A stretch of DNA of 64,000 nucleotides from Lepidostoma basale (GCA_022606425.2 JAHDVF020000938.1:310001-374000); one strand, 5' to 3'. Positions 21,200 through 31,945 are shown, counted from the first letter of the stretch. Translations and numbers: made by a program. The notes: generated by a model not told the origin, from the letters alone.

Positions 21200-21640
21200 T
21201 ACATCGATTTGTCTCATGCTGTCATGATGTAAAGAGCGATTTAACGAAATAATAATAATAATGCAATATAGAGTTTAACATCAATTTTATTTTAGATACG
21301 TAAAAGTGTTCAATTTCTTTTACAGCTGGCTGTGCAAAGCGTACTCAGTATACAAACTTGTTGAGGGTGGAACTCGAAACGAAAAATCCCTAAGGGAAAA
21401 ATATTACTGAATAGTTCATGGAAACTTGTGTAGGCGTCCCAGGCGAGGGAGGATGTTCTGTCGGTACCTACACGCTGCCTGGAATACAGGGGATGGATTT
21501 AGCATGCATACACGATGTGTGTAAGTACATGTAAATTGAATATAACTCTAAAACATGGCGTCGTTGTTTTCAAATTGTATACGTGCTATCCTTTGTTGTT
21601 GTCAACAAAATTAAATAAACTGTTTTTCATTATAATTTAA
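21200..21640. other. Unclassified sequence
   Basis: 21210-21290 has an AATAATAAT run. 21340-21520 is GC-richer and unique by eye. No product recognised. Confidence 0.3.
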
Positions 21641-21689
21641 TATAAAGCACTTAGTTTATTGTTGTGGTATGATTAAAAATATTTTAAAA

Positions 21690-22180
21690 ACCCTCATGTA
21701 TGGAAGTGATGCTTTGAGCTGGCAAAAGAAGGATGAAAGCAGGATAAACGCCGTAGAAATGAGATCACTAAGAAGAATGTGCGGGAAAACGTTGTATGAT
21801 AGAATACCGAACGATTAAAAAAGAAAGAAATTTAAGGCAGATGACTACATCATGAATAAAATTAAAAAAGGATCCCTGAGATGGTTTGGACATATGTAAA
21901 GAATGGATGAGAGTAGAATGGTTAAAAAGTTGTACACAAGCAGCGTTAGTGGGAAAAGAAGCCGAGGACGACCGAGGAAAACATGGCATGACCAAATTAA
22001 TCAATTACTAAAAGGCGGCCACATTCGAAGTAGTAATAATCGACGTGCGTGCATGGTACGATGTATGAGTGTAGAGGAAGCCTGAGAGGTATGCCAGGAC
22101 AGGCCATTGTGGCGTTACATCCTCTCTGCCTACCCCTCCGGGGAAATGGTGATGGTTAGTTTATTAGTCAGTTAGTTTTT
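21690..22180 (+). pseudogene. LINE-A2 3' copy
   Basis: TLMYGSDALSWQKKDESRIN, AVEMRSLRRMCGKTLYDRIP, then frame breaks; MDESRMVKKLYTSSVSGKRS, RGRPRKTWHDQINQLLKGGH, IRSSNNRRACMVRCMSVEEA from 21903 to a TGA at 22083. The hairpin has loop TCCG (22126-22145) and the tail is TTAGTTTATTAG-like. Best A2 reference copy in the window. Confidence 0.9.
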
Positions 22181-22194
22181 AAAAACCCTTAATT

Positions 22195-22300
22195 ACTCAT
22201 TTGTTTCTTGAACATAGAAACAAAACTCCACATTAAACAATGAATACGGATGAAAACGTCTGTTTTATAGAATTAACTGATGTTGTTGATATGGTATTTA
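22195..22300 (-). repeat. HH-f arm fragment
   Basis: TTTGTTTCTTGAACATAG, AAAACTCCACATTAAACAAT and AAAACGTCTGTTTTATAGAA mark one arm; the core is missing. Confidence 0.65.
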
Positions 22301-22374
22301 GGGTTTTTGAACATTTATCTTCGACTTTTGCCTGTATCTGCCTAATATAACACCAAGTCAAGAATTTTTGATTC

Positions 22375-22510
22375 ACTCTTCTTTTAATAGTGTAATGTCA
22401 GTTCTCCTGACATTGGCGATCACTGTTGCGAATGATTTCTTGCCACGATGATTTCCAGGGAAGTTTTAGTGGAGTGGTTTCCCATTGCCTTCTCCAGATT
22501 TAAAATATAT
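22375..22510 (-). pseudogene. LINE 3' end fragment
   Basis: The minus strand contains GGAGAAGGCAATGGGAAACC, followed by ATCGTGGCAAGAAATCATTC and a terminus AAAAGAAGAGTGA. The first phrase is a hallmark of the 3' region of an RTE-like LINE widespread in insects. Confidence 0.55.
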
Positions 22511-22694
22511 GAATTAAGGCCTACAAAGTGAATGTTCATGAGAAATAATGTCTTATTTGTTTCTACAGTGCAGTAGGGTACTAATAAAGAGCGTCATGCA
22601 CATTGTAGTCTCGTCCCAATAATACAATTTTACATATCAATAAAAGCCTTTATACAGTACTCGTATTTACAATGAGTTGTTTGTTTTTGTAACC

Positions 22695-23135
22695 ATAATG
22701 GACTATCTTGATGTACGGTTGCGAGACGTGGTGCCTATGGGAAAGAGATAAGCGGAGACTGGAGGCTTTTGAGATATGGTCCTATAGAAGACTATTAGGA
22801 ATTTCCTGGAGAGACCACATCACGAATGAGGAAGTTCTTCAAGGAATCGAAGGAGGAAGGCACCTGCTCAGGACCTTGTCCGAAATGCGTGCAAGATGGA
22901 TCGGCCATTTAATACGTCAAGAAGGTCTCTTGCATGCCATAATGGAGGGACAAACTCTAGGGACAAACTCTAGGGGACGCCCACGCCGAGAGTACCTGGA
23001 GGACCTGTTGGTACACGTGCGCTGCTCATTATATGCAGATTTCAAAAGAGCCGCACAAGAAAGGGAATAATGGAAGAGAAGAATAGAAGAAATTGCTGCA
23101 AACCAATCCCAGGATTTAAACTTTCTGACTAACTA
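22695..23135 (+). pseudogene. LINE-B C-terminal copy
   Basis: LMYGCETWCLWERDKRRLEA, FEIWSYRRLLGISWRDHITN, RHLLRTLSEMRARWIGHLIR, NSRGRPRREYLEDLLVHVRC, then a stop at 23068 (AAA to TAA) and RRIEEIAANQSQD out to about 23120. Compared with 42.76-43.21 kb it has a six-residue change where TLGTN replaces TEGTN. The region follows the reverse transcriptase in non-LTR elements; function is unknown. Confidence 0.87.
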
Positions 23136-23174
23136 ATGAAGTTTCGATGGAAGCAAAATCAAGTGGTGTATAAA

Positions 23175-23325
23175 CAAAGTATATAAGTGATTATTATAAA
23201 TAAGAACGATTGTTTTCTAAAAGTTTTATTATGGTTTATGGAAATGACACGTTTCGCCTTCTTAAGACATTATCAAATATATTTAAATTTGATAATGCCT
23301 TAGAATGGCAAAACATGTCAATAAT
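23175..23325. repeat. HH-f palindrome
   Basis: Left arm ACGATTGTTTTCTAAAAGTT to CACGTTTCGCCTTCTTAAGA and right arm TTTGATAATGCCTTAGAATG, GCAAAACATGTCA are head to head around ATATATTTAAAT. The right core lost G12. Confidence 0.72.
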
Positions 23326-23835
23326 TATCAACATCAACAGTGACGCTACAGCCCACTATGGGCTCGGGCCTCCTCCAGAATTCTTCGCCACTCTCCTCAG
23401 ACCATCGCCCGCATTCTCCAATTTGTAACACCGATTGCCCTGAAGTCACCCTCCACACCATCCATCTACTTCAGTTTTAGTCTTCTAAAACATCGCTTTC
23501 CAAAACATCGGTCGTGTATCTTCTTTGGAATTAGATTTTCTTCCATTCGCTGGAGGTGTCCCAACCATCTAAGACGATGTATTTTTTATAATCTCCACTA
23601 TATCGGTCTCGATGTAAAGGCCTTCCAACTCCTGGTTATACCTCACTCTCCATACTTCACCTTCACAGAGAGGCCCAAAGATTTTTCTCAACACCTTTAT
23701 TTCAAAAACCAGCAGTGTATTTTCGTCCCTTTTACTCAGTACCCAACACTCCGCACCATATACAAGTCAAGTCTCAGCAATAATTTTATGTTTCTTATCA
23801 GCAAACGGGATTTTAGGTGTCTGTGGATTCCAAAA
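23326..23835 (-). pseudogene. LINE-F-like C-terminal remnant
   Basis: The minus strand shows KIHRLRWLGHLQRMEENLIP and KKIHDRCFGK plus WRRILEEARAHSGL near the low-coordinate end, with many stops. It is an RTE-like LINE C-terminus, different in sequence from the adjoining copy. Confidence 0.72.
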
Positions 23836-23889
23836 TAACATTATTTGCCACGTTTATTCTCCTTTTGATCTAAATACTAGCATTTTTGC

Positions 23890-24610
23890 TGCTAGTTACC
23901 TTATTCTTCTTCTTCCATGGCCCTACAGCCCATATCGAGCCTTAGCCTCCAGTATTCTTCGCCTCCAACTTCTCCTGTTCTCCACTTCGACCCTCCAATC
24001 TGACATTCGTAACAATCTTGCCCCATCTCTCCCAACTTCATCCTCCCATCGCAACATTTGTCGTCCAATTGATCTTCTACCACCTGGGTGCCATTCCAGC
24101 AATCTTTTTGGGGTTCACGATGACGGCATCCTCTGCACGTGACCGGCCCATCTCAGTCTATTAAGTCTGACCTGTGTGGAGAGACTAGAAGCTTTGTAAA
24201 TATGGTACACCTCGTCATTATGCCGTACTCTCCAGCCTTCACCGTCATTCACAGGTCCCAGAATTCTGCGCAGCACCCTTCTCTCAAAAGTATCTAGTCA
24301 CTCTGCGGAATTCGCTGTCATTGTCTGCACCTCACATCCATAGGTCACTACTGTTCGGACGATTGTTTTATACAGGATGATTTTGGTTTACCACTGAGTA
24401 CAATAGGAACTATCCAACATGTTATAGGTACCTGCGGTGAAAAATAATCCTGCATCATTTTTTACCTTAACTGGTATTTTGGATGCGATCATATATTTAG
24501 TATTGTGGGTATTTACTTGAAGTCCCATTCTATTAGCAACATTTTCCAGGTCTCTAAACCCTTGTTTGACATCATTGGACGTTCTTGTAATTGTATGTCA
24601 TTTACATATA
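23890..24610 (-). pseudogene. LINE-F thumb and C-terminal copy
   Basis: Minus-strand blocks in order: DVKQGFRDLENVANRMGLQV, NTHNTKYMIASKIP (connection after the palm), TVVTYGCEVQTMTANSAE, FERRVLRRILGPVNDGEGWR, RLRWAGHVQRM, LEWHPGGRRSIGRQMLRWED, RRILEAKARYGL, and a GAAGAAGAATAAG tail. Three in-frame stops are visible. The palm with the catalytic aspartates is missing. Confidence 0.88.
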
Positions 24611-25200
24611 AAATACCTGTCGTTCACATGTATTTTTTTTACATGTGAAGACATATAATTGTAATTGCAATAAAACTTCTAAAAAACTGATGTTTCTCGA
24701 TAATATCTGCTAGAAAAGAAATTTCAATATCTAAATTATAACCATATTGAACACGTAAACGATATTCTAACAAATTCAATAATCTTTTCTGTACATTCAT
24801 AAAACTAAACTCACGAAAACTTTAATTTACAACAAATAAAAATCGTGTTTATTGCTTTCCAAATATATTGCATTATAGAAGAATGCTGCATAGTCTTAAA
24901 TGTACCCCAAAATTGTGCAGAAATCTTCCCCTTCCAGACTCCACCCCTACAGCCCGCAGCGCGACTATTTGACCGGAGGGTGGATTCACCCCCGCTCACC
25001 CCCTGAGACGCCCACCGCACTGAGTCTTTCGTGACACGTGCCGTGTACTGAGATTATACAACCCTTATTGAGACAGATCACGGCTAGGCTTTATTACTTC
25101 AACTATTCAGCAGTCGTTTTAATTAGTTTACTTCTTGATGATAACTTATGAATAAGTGGTATAATTTCTTTGTGGTGTTACTACCAATAATTTTTTATTG
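24611..25200. other. HH-f fragment then unique sequence
   Basis: 24655-24700 carries TTGCAATAAAACTTCTAAAA, an HH-f arm. 24880-25070 is a GC-richer island with CCCCCGCTCACCCCCTGAGA and no repeat match. Confidence 0.4.
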
Positions 25201-25224
25201 TATTGATATTTTATTTTCATAATA

Positions 25225-25537
25225 AATATATTGTATTGGTATTGCATTGGTATTGTATTGGTATTGTATTGGTATTGTATTGTTGTTGTATTGGTATTAT
25301 ATTGTTGTTGTATTGTTGTTATATTGGTATTGTATTGGTATTGTATTGGTGTTGTATTGGTATTGTATTGGTATTGATATTAATATTGATATTGTATTGG
25401 TATTGTATTGTTGTTGTATTGGTATTGTATTGTTGTTGTATTGGTATTATATTGTTGTTGTATTGGTATTGTATTGGGATTGTAATGGTATTGTATTGGT
25501 ATTGTATTGGTATTGTATTGTTATTGTATTGGAATGA
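25225..25537. repeat. Minisatellite of TATTGTATTGG type, 11-bp period
   Basis: About 28 copies of an 11-bp unit (TATTGTATTGG) with variants TATTGTTGTTG and TATTGATATTG. Overlapping frames encode VLYWYCIGI-like repeats on the plus strand only because the unit lacks stops; this is not a gene. Confidence 0.92.
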
Positions 25538-25667
25538 ATGGAACAAGACCCAGCCAAGGATGTTTCATGCCGATGATGATTTAATTGATATGGCATTTAT
25601 TAAAAAACAGAGATTTGCTAAAAAGATTTAAAGAGCAATATAATATAATACTAAGAATTTCAATCAA

Positions 25668-25812
25668 TGATATTAGAATTTATTTTACAATCTTCAATGT
25701 GAGCAGAAAATAGCTCATTATTATGAAGAAGGAATCTGGTCGTGTCCAGGCTCGAACCCATGCCCCTGGATCAGGAGCCAAGCATTCTATCCCCTAGACC
25801 ACCACCCGATTT
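25668..25812 (-). repeat. SINE-2, tRNA-derived
   Basis: Minus strand: TCGGGTGGTGGTCTAGGGGA (box A), TGGGTTCGAGCCTGGACACG (box B), then ACCAGATTCCTTCTTCATAA and TATTTTCTGCTCACATTGAA. Same order as the plus copy at 50.36 kb. Confidence 0.85.
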
Positions 25813-26362
25813 ACTTAATACTAATTACCACTTAATACTTATTAATAATATTAACATAAAATTAATACAAAATAATCATTCACATAACCTAGCTTTCGCT
25901 AATAAATTATTTCTCTGCTACTTACTAAGATTATTAACATTTAATTTTTCTTTCGCATCAATGCATTACTTAGAAATAAACTTTGCACATAAAGCCAAGA
26001 AGCATAAAAGAAAACCTCTACCTAAAATTCCAAATACGTAGGCGCTACACAAAAGCATTTCGCGACGTAAAATTTCCAAGCAGGTATTTTTTGTACTCCT
26101 CGCGCCGAATGAAAGCAGAAATCCTTTTTTTATATGCCATTTAAATTAAAGACGTCCTTACCCATTATATTCCTAGATGCTGTCGCATGAAAAACTCTCA
26201 AATCTCGGTACTTACCACTCTGCACAAAGAGGACCAGCTCCATACAAAAAATGGTACAGAAATCTTTACGTATTTTTAGACAGATTTCACAGTAGCGAAT
26301 AAAAATCTCGTTTTTAATATTCATGTTAAATTCAAGTTCCAAAATAAGGCTTTATAATCTCT
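25813..26362. other. Unclassified AT-rich sequence
   Basis: A 99-codon frame at 25742-26041 starts inside SINE-2 and has no domain. No other support for a gene. Confidence 0.3.
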
Positions 26363-26364
26363 TA

Positions 26365-26945
26365 TTCTTCTTCTTCTTCTTTTTATAGATCTGATGATCT
26401 GTGACACAAAAATCATGTCTCGTTGGATGATGAGGTCTAGCTGTCCTTCCATCACTTAGGCGATCTTCCAGGTTGGCGGTGTCCGAAGGGGATTTCATAA
26501 GCTGCTATATGCAAGTCTGTCACCATCCGTTCGGGCTACATGTTCCCTCCAGTATCTTCTACTGGATCTACTCCACTGAACGATATCCTCTATTTCGCAA
26601 GTTTTTCTTATGTCTGCGTTGCGAACACGATCTCGGAGAGTTTTTCCTGTAATTGATCGTAAGACCTTCATCTCCGATGTTCTTAGTAGTCCCATGGTTC
26701 GCACAGTGTCGGCCCGCGTCTCTACAGCGTACGTCATGATAGGTCGCACGCATATTTTATAAATTCTGATCGTGCTCTCGATACGCACATGGTTGTTCTT
26801 CCAGACCAAATTCTCCAGGTATCCTGATACGGCAGAGGTTTTACTGACTTGTTCTTGTACTTCGGTATAAAAGTCATTTTGGCTGCAGATCTCTAATCCC
26901 AAATATCTGAAACTCATTACATGCTCCACAGGTACCTATATCATC
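26365..26945 (-). pseudogene. LINE-E C-terminal copy, 144-codon frame
   Basis: The minus strand has an uninterrupted frame at 26929-26495: FRYLGLEICSQNDFYTEVQE, RIYKICVRPIMTYAVETRAD, TSEMKVLRSITGKTLRDRVR, NADIRKTCEIEDIVQWSRSS, RRYWREHVARTDGDRL. A GAA-rich tail follows at about 26375. FRYLG lies just after the palm in LINE reverse transcriptases. Best LINE-E reference; others at 1.7, 30.8 and 46.9 kb. Confidence 0.88.
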
Positions 26946-27169
26946 AACAGTCAGCTTACATATTGTAGGTTGCCTAGATATAGAGAGACTTTTTGTTTTG
27001 CTGTGACTGATATAGCCATATTTAGCCTTTGTGATACTTTTTATTATAATCTCATGTTTTAAAAATATTTATTTTGGCGTATTTTGAGGCACGTACAATG
27101 TAGGTCCTACTTATTAACTAACCCTGAATCTCACCAAGTCGACCATAATGAGACTCCGTGTAGCACAAA

Positions 27170-27345
27170 TGAAACATGAAAGATAATCAAATGATTTTAC
27201 TGAAATCTCTTGATGGAAGTTGATTTTAAATAATAATTAAATAAAACGATGTTTTTTAACTACTTCCACTTTTGTCTTTATTTAGACAGCGACCGGTTTC
27301 GCCAGGCTCGCTGGCATCGACAGACTGGTAACACTATTGTAAACT
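27170..27345 (-). repeat. HH-b unit with one hammerhead-like core
   Basis: Shares AATCAAATGATTTTACTGAA through ACGATGTTTTTTAACTACTT with 51.1 kb. In minus sense the core is CTGTCGA, T, GCCAG/CTGGC stem, GAAAC, CGGTC, GCTGTCTAAATAAAGAC. A6 of the canonical core is U. A region not recognised as repeat (27345-27560) follows. Confidence 0.6.
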
Positions 27346-27559
27346 TAGTCCTTTATATACATACAGATCAGGGGTGGTAAACATGATTCTATACAAAATT
27401 AATCTTCAAATATTTATGTATTTTTTTTCTGAATTTAACTATTGGTATTACAGGTATTCTTGGAGGTTCGTATTTAATACAATGGGTTTTAATTTTTATT
27501 GTCTCTTACATATTCATATATAATGTTTGAAAAATGGTAATTTTGTTTTAATTATTACT

Positions 27560-27810
27560 GAATTCAGTATAATAAACAGTTAATAATGTTGAAATATCAA
27601 AGTGTTTCCGCCAAAACAATGGATTATCTAATCAATACCAGTACCTACTGTCGAAAAGGCGATAATCTATTTTTATTTGATTGTAAGATTTTATTCTTTG
27701 CTAACATCGGTTAGCGAAACAGCTGTTGCGACAAAATATAATCAATTGTGATATTTTTCACAAAGTTTTTTAAGTAAACAGTGTTATAAATTACATACTC
27801 GAAGTTAATA
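27560..27810 (+). repeat. HH-e fragments
   Basis: 27575-27640 is a terminus (AATGTTGAAATATCAAAGTG, CAAAACAATGGATTATCT). 27698-27735 has AACATCGGTTAGCGAAACAG, CTGTTGCGACAAAATATA: stem II second half, GAAAC, ACAGCTGT and the product strand, but the CTGATGA half is missing. Confidence 0.6.
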
Positions 27811-28154
27811 ATGTTGAAGTCTAATATCATAGTGTTTTGGTCAAAACAATGGACTATTACAAAATATTACATAAATATTACAAGATTGCTTTCTATGACC
27901 AATAAAGTTAAATACTTTTATTGGAATGTTGAAGTCTAATATCATAGTGTTTTGGTCAAAACAATGGACTATTACAAAATATTACATAAATATTACAAGA
28001 TTCCTTTCTATGACCAATAAAGTTAAATACTTATATTGGAATGTTAAAGTCAAATATCATAGTGTTTTGGTCAAAACAATGGACTATTACAAAATATTAC
28101 ATAAATATTACAAGATTGCTTCCTATGACCAATAAAGTTAAATACTTTTATTGG
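27810..28154 (+). repeat. Tandem repeat, three units of 115 bp, of an HH-e terminus
   Basis: Unit starts at 27810, 27925 and 28040. Each has AATGTTGAAGTCTAATATCA, TAGTGTTTTGGTCAAAACAA, TGGACTATTACAAAATATTA and ends AAATACTTTTATTGG. Identity is near-complete between units, so the amplification is recent. The unit contains the HH-e terminus with GTTTTGGTCAAAAC, not the hammerhead-like core. Confidence 0.93.
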
Positions 28155-28607
28155 CATCAGCGAGAAGAAAATATTGCCAGATGGCACTCTACGCTTGGAG
28201 CAGCACCAAAAGAAGATTAAATTTTCTGCTTTTGTTTGGAGTTGCTCATATATTTATCAAAAACTCTCATGAGTAGATAAATTTGTCAAAGTAGTGAAAA
28301 ATTCTCCGTATCGCCATGAAAATAAACTTATTATATTTCGCTTCTTCGTTGCTTGCTAGAAATTGCATTCTTGCCAAAACTTCGTCCTGATTTGAAAAGG
28401 TTCAATCCAAGTAAACTCCGTTTTTTTCAATTTTTTTCTTTTTTAAATTATTGCAGATAATACATTTTATAAAACTTACTTTACCCAACCTAAATAATAA
28501 AATCCCGTAACCAACAATTTTACTTAATATTCGGGTCAGAATAGCATATGTTTTATATTCCAGACAGATTTTTTGCATAATATAAAGTATAATATTAAAA
28601 GTAATTA

Positions 28608-28985
28608 ATAATAAGTAAAAAATAAATGAAAAGATGGGCGAGTAGAGAGGGATATTGAAAGAAGGGTTGAGGCAGGCAACATAGCGAATGGTGCACTTAA
28701 AGTTGTCATCGTAAACAAAAGCCTATCCAAAAAAGCTAAAATGGTATTGCACCATAATGTTTTCGAACCGACCCTTTTGTATGAAAGCGACGCATGGACT
28801 GGCAAAAGAAGGATGAAAGTAGAATAAATGCAGGAGAATCTCGATCTCTTAGACAAATGTGTGAAAAATCCGATAGAGTTTATGATACAGTATGATACAG
28901 TATGATAGAGTTTCGAATGAAAATATAATATGTAATGTGGTCCGAATGAAAGTATTAAGAAAAAAATTAGCGAAAGGAACATTAA
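28608..28985 (+). pseudogene. LINE-A1 internal fragment
   Basis: AAAAGATGGGCGAGTAGAGA through KVVIVNKSLSKKAKM-like text, the YGSEAW and ESRINA blocks and RMC.KS. It lacks the 3' hairpin and tail, ending at AAAGGAACATTAAATCAAAT, where an antisense LINE end begins. Contains TATGATACAG repeated twice. Confidence 0.78.
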
Positions 28986-29262
28986 ATCAAATCTAATCAG
29001 TTTATTATCTCAACAGATATTATAAACAACATAAACTTTTAAGACATCTATTGAGTACAGCTAAAATATTATATACGAGATACAACATAATACCAGGGAC
29101 CCATGCGAGATGGTTCGACATTATAGGTACTCTCCAAAGTAAAGAGTATTTGTCTTCTGGATGTGTTTTCAGTAATATGAAAGTCGTCGATCTCCGAGAC
29201 CGCTTTCGGCAGACTAATTCCTCTCGGACTAACTCTTTCCACCAGTCCTCTTCCCTTAAGAT
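28986..29262 (-). pseudogene. Jockey/CR1-like LINE 3' end
   Basis: The minus strand gives SLPKAVSEIDDFHITENTSR, RQILFTLEST and a 3' untranslated region collinear with 38.3-38.5 kb (TATTATGTTGTATCTCGTAT, AATAAACTGATTAGATTTGA). Confidence 0.75.
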
Positions 29263-29264
29263 GG

Positions 29265-29455
29265 TTTGTTGTATATACAAAGTATATAAAAAAAGAAAAA
29301 GAGAAATAAATTTTACTAGTTTCGCTTGGACCCAAGCTTCATCACGGCAATATAATAACAGTTATTATATTGTCCTGATGATGTTTGAGTCCAACTGAAA
29401 CTAGTTGGCATCAAAGTGGTTAAATACAAAGGGTTTTATTATTTCATATCTAAAA
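29265..29455. repeat. HH-d palindrome
   Basis: Left arm 29318-29352 (ACTAGTTTCGCTTGGACCCA, AGCTTCATCACG) and right arm 29370-29445 (CCTGATGATGTTTGAGTCCA, ACTGAAACTAGTTGGCATCA, GGTTAAATACAAAGGGTTTT). The right arm has intact CTGATGA and GAAAC. TTATTATATTG.CCTGATGA and GGCATC allow a short stem I. Confidence 0.68.
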
Positions 29456-30085
29456 AAAAACATTTTTTTATTGGATTTTCATACGAATAATAATATTATT
29501 ATTTTGTTTTAATATTTGTAATGACTTTGTCAATAAATAAATTATAGAACCTTTCCAATGTAAGTTAAGAGATGTTTTAAAATGATATTTGTATGTAGAT
29601 CCTGAATTATGCCTTGGGGTGACTACCTCCTCGAGTCCCGAAAGCCTGAAACGCGGAGATCCTGCCGTAATGCCGCCCCTTCACAGAAACCTTCATCCTT
29701 CACAAAGGATTCTTCTAACACGGTAAACCAAGACCATTTCTGCATCCTTAATTTTCAGATTGCATAAAGTTTGGCCAGAACATTTTTGAGAAAAATATTA
29801 AGAGACGAATATTTTTAGTAGTTTTATTTATCCTCGAGGATGCGAGGATGGTGAATTAGGTTAACATAGACAGAGTAAAATTATATTTAGATAAATTCTT
29901 AGACAATGTTCTAAATTTCTTTTGGCCAATCACATGTCTTTGAATGGCAATCATGGATTATTTTCCAGCAATTTGTTTATAATATTTTCGTGTGAAGCAC
30001 TTATTTAATGTTGTGGGTTTATTCAACTTGCGTATTTTGTTTTTACACTACTTTATTTTAGTTGCATAGATTTTCACGGTTGCAG
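29456..30085. other. Unique sequence
   Basis: 29600-29760 is GC-richer, with no repeat match. 29995-30030 resembles an HH-d end (AAGCACTTATTTAATGTTGT). Confidence 0.35.
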
Positions 30086-30087
30086 CA

Positions 30088-30300
30088 ATATGTTTTGTGT
30101 GATTTTGGGTAACACCGTGTGATTTCTCCTTCTCGACCGACGTTTCGGAGATCGTTGCAGTCTCCATCTTCAGGGTAACACAACTCTTATCACATTCATT
30201 ACCCCCACCACATTACCCTGAATATGGAGACTGCAACGATCTCCGAAACGTCGGTCGAGAAGTAGAAATCACACGGTGTTACCCAAAATCACACAAAACA
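30088..30300. repeat. HH-c palindrome, 86-bp arms
   Basis: Left arm 30092-30177 and right arm 30214-30299 are almost perfect inverted copies (CACGGTGTTACCCAAAATCA, GAAACGTCGGTCGAGAAG, CTGCAACGATCTCC). Loop is about 36 bp. Opposed hammerhead-like cores lie in both arms; the left one is intact on the minus strand. Confidence 0.88.
30125..30185 (-). ncRNA. HH-c hammerhead-like ribozyme motif
   Basis: Minus strand: CTGAAGA (30173-30167), one extra T, stem II GGAGA/TCTCC closing CTGCAACGA, GAAAC, then AC-GTCG-GT as a two-bp stem III and C as residue 17. All invariant core positions agree with CUGANGA...GAAA...UH. The extra base before stem II and a weak stem I are deviations. The plus-strand copy in the right arm has CTGAATA and should be inactive. 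Confidence 0.5.
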
Positions 30301-30329
30301 TACTACTTTATTTTGTTTAACTGTGTGAG

Positions 30330-30640
30330 GTTTGTCAGGATTGTGGTTGGTGCTGGTTCATGGGATGCAACTTAGACCTATTTAATGTGATATTTTCCCG
30401 TTGTTTTCCACATTTTTGTATGCAACGTATTATTTGATTCTAATTACTGTATACAATTTAGCTATTGATACTCATAACATGTGGAAAGTAGCTAAGTCTA
30501 TCGCCATTTTTATTATCACGTGAATTCTACCAGACCTAAGAAAATGCGTTTTTTTTTTACTCTCATTTTTTACGAAATTGAACCCGGGATCTTCGTCGTG
30601 GTAGACATAACTGTTGCTGCTCTGCCACGAAAGCCGTCAA
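30330..30640 (-). repeat. SINE-1, long form
   Basis: Minus strand: ACGGCTTTCGTGGCAGAGCA head, decayed box B (GGGTTCAATTTCG), body ATAAAAATGGCGATAGACTT and long 3' extension ending near TTGCATCCCATGAACCAGCA. Confidence 0.65.
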
Positions 30641-30794
30641 ATATTTTTTTTTATAATATATTTATTCATTATATAACATTACACTTAAATTTTTAGTTTA
30701 TTAAAAACTTCAGTACCCGTTCAATTGTATGTAATCAGATGAAGTCACACACTCTCAAATTATATTATTTTTTACTACTATGGATAATGAGTAA

Positions 30795-31245
30795 TAAAAT
30801 CCGAGCACAAACCAACAAAGCGACAGTCGTGGCTGTCTGCTTGATAGACACGAAATGGTGGAACAAATACATGCTAACCGAATGCAATGTCAGGGCATAC
30901 AAGACATGCGTTTGCCCCATTATGATGTATGGGATTGAAGTCAGAGTCAATAGCAATAGAACTAAGAATCAAAAAGACTAATCGTAGACAGAACTCTCAG
31001 AAATGAGACGATAAGATCTGTCTGTGGTGTCGAGGACTTAGTAAGGCGAGGAAGAAGCAGAAGGCGCTTTTGGAGAGATCATGTTGACCGCATGTAGGAT
31101 ACAAGAATTTCAAAAAATATCAAAGATTAAAACCCCAGCAGCAAGAGATTACCAGGAAGGCTGAGAGAGAGAGGGATTGCTAGACATCATCATCCCAGGA
31201 CAGGTCACTGTCATATGACCTAAACTAATAAGAAGAAGAAACATT
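30795..31245 (+). pseudogene. LINE-E copy, decayed
   Basis: YKTCVCPIMMYGIEVRV near 30899-30950, then after frame breaks RTLRNETIRSVCGVEDLVRR and RRRFWRDHVDRM, and an AATAAGAAGAAGAAAC tail at 31229. Collinear with 26.4-26.9 kb. Confidence 0.82.
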
Positions 31246-31499
31246 ATACTTTAAAATCTTTATTCGATTTTTTTTTCCTTCTTTTCACATTCCGTGGTAG
31301 TGTTTTTCTATCATCAACATAATACGCGTTTGGCTGCATGAACTTTAGGATGTGAAATAACATTTCTAATGCATGTACTTTATTACAGAATGCTAATGAT
31401 AATTTGACTCAAAACATAATCTGAATAATACTATTTTGCTTAAATTACCATCTAATATTTACCTCATACAATGAGCGAGACTTGAGTCTGTACTCAATC

Positions 31500-31750
31500 C
31501 ACGAGCTTAAGTTCGATGTAAATGTAAGTATTTTTTTAATAGTCCATTGTTTTGGCCGAAACACTATGATGTCACAATTTTTAATTATTATTTAAAAAAA
31601 TTGGGATATATAAACAGAGTTCTTTAATTTAACAGTTAACTTATTTTTTTTATAAATTATAGTTTACATTTGTCTTTTAAACAAGTATATCCACATCAAA
31701 TATGATATTTTTTTGTTGTGGTCTTTGAAGCTGTATATTTAGATTTTATT
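31500..31750 (-). repeat. HH-e terminus fragment and AT-rich flank
   Basis: TAGTCCATTGTTTTGGCCGA, AACACTATGATGTCACAATT is the HH-e end. No core. The remainder is unrecognised. Confidence 0.5.
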
Positions 31751-31751
31751 T

Positions 31752-31945
31752 AAAACTAACTAACTAACTAACCATCACGCCGTCTCCCCGAAAGGGTAGG
31801 CAGAAAGAATGAACTGCCACACTTTAACCGATGCAGCACTCCATCATTTTCTTTTTGCCCCCGCGAGAGACGCGGTGTGGTGGGTTGCGAACCTCATCGC
31901 CACCAAGAGGCATCTCCCGCGTACACTTCGATCGTCTGATTTGAT
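31752..31945 (-). mobile_element. SINE-A 3' copy
   Basis: AACTAACTAACTAACCATCA tail complement, hairpin CCCCGAAAGGG, GAAAGAATGAACTGCCACAC, then the SINE-A body TTTAACCGATGCAGCACTCC to CTCCCGCGTACACTTCGATC. 5'-truncated at about 31945. Confidence 0.88.

Noticed and set aside
25203..25631. 142-codon frame of VLYWYCIGI repeats
   Set aside because: Produced by the 11-bp minisatellite; frames in more than one phase are open for compositional reasons.
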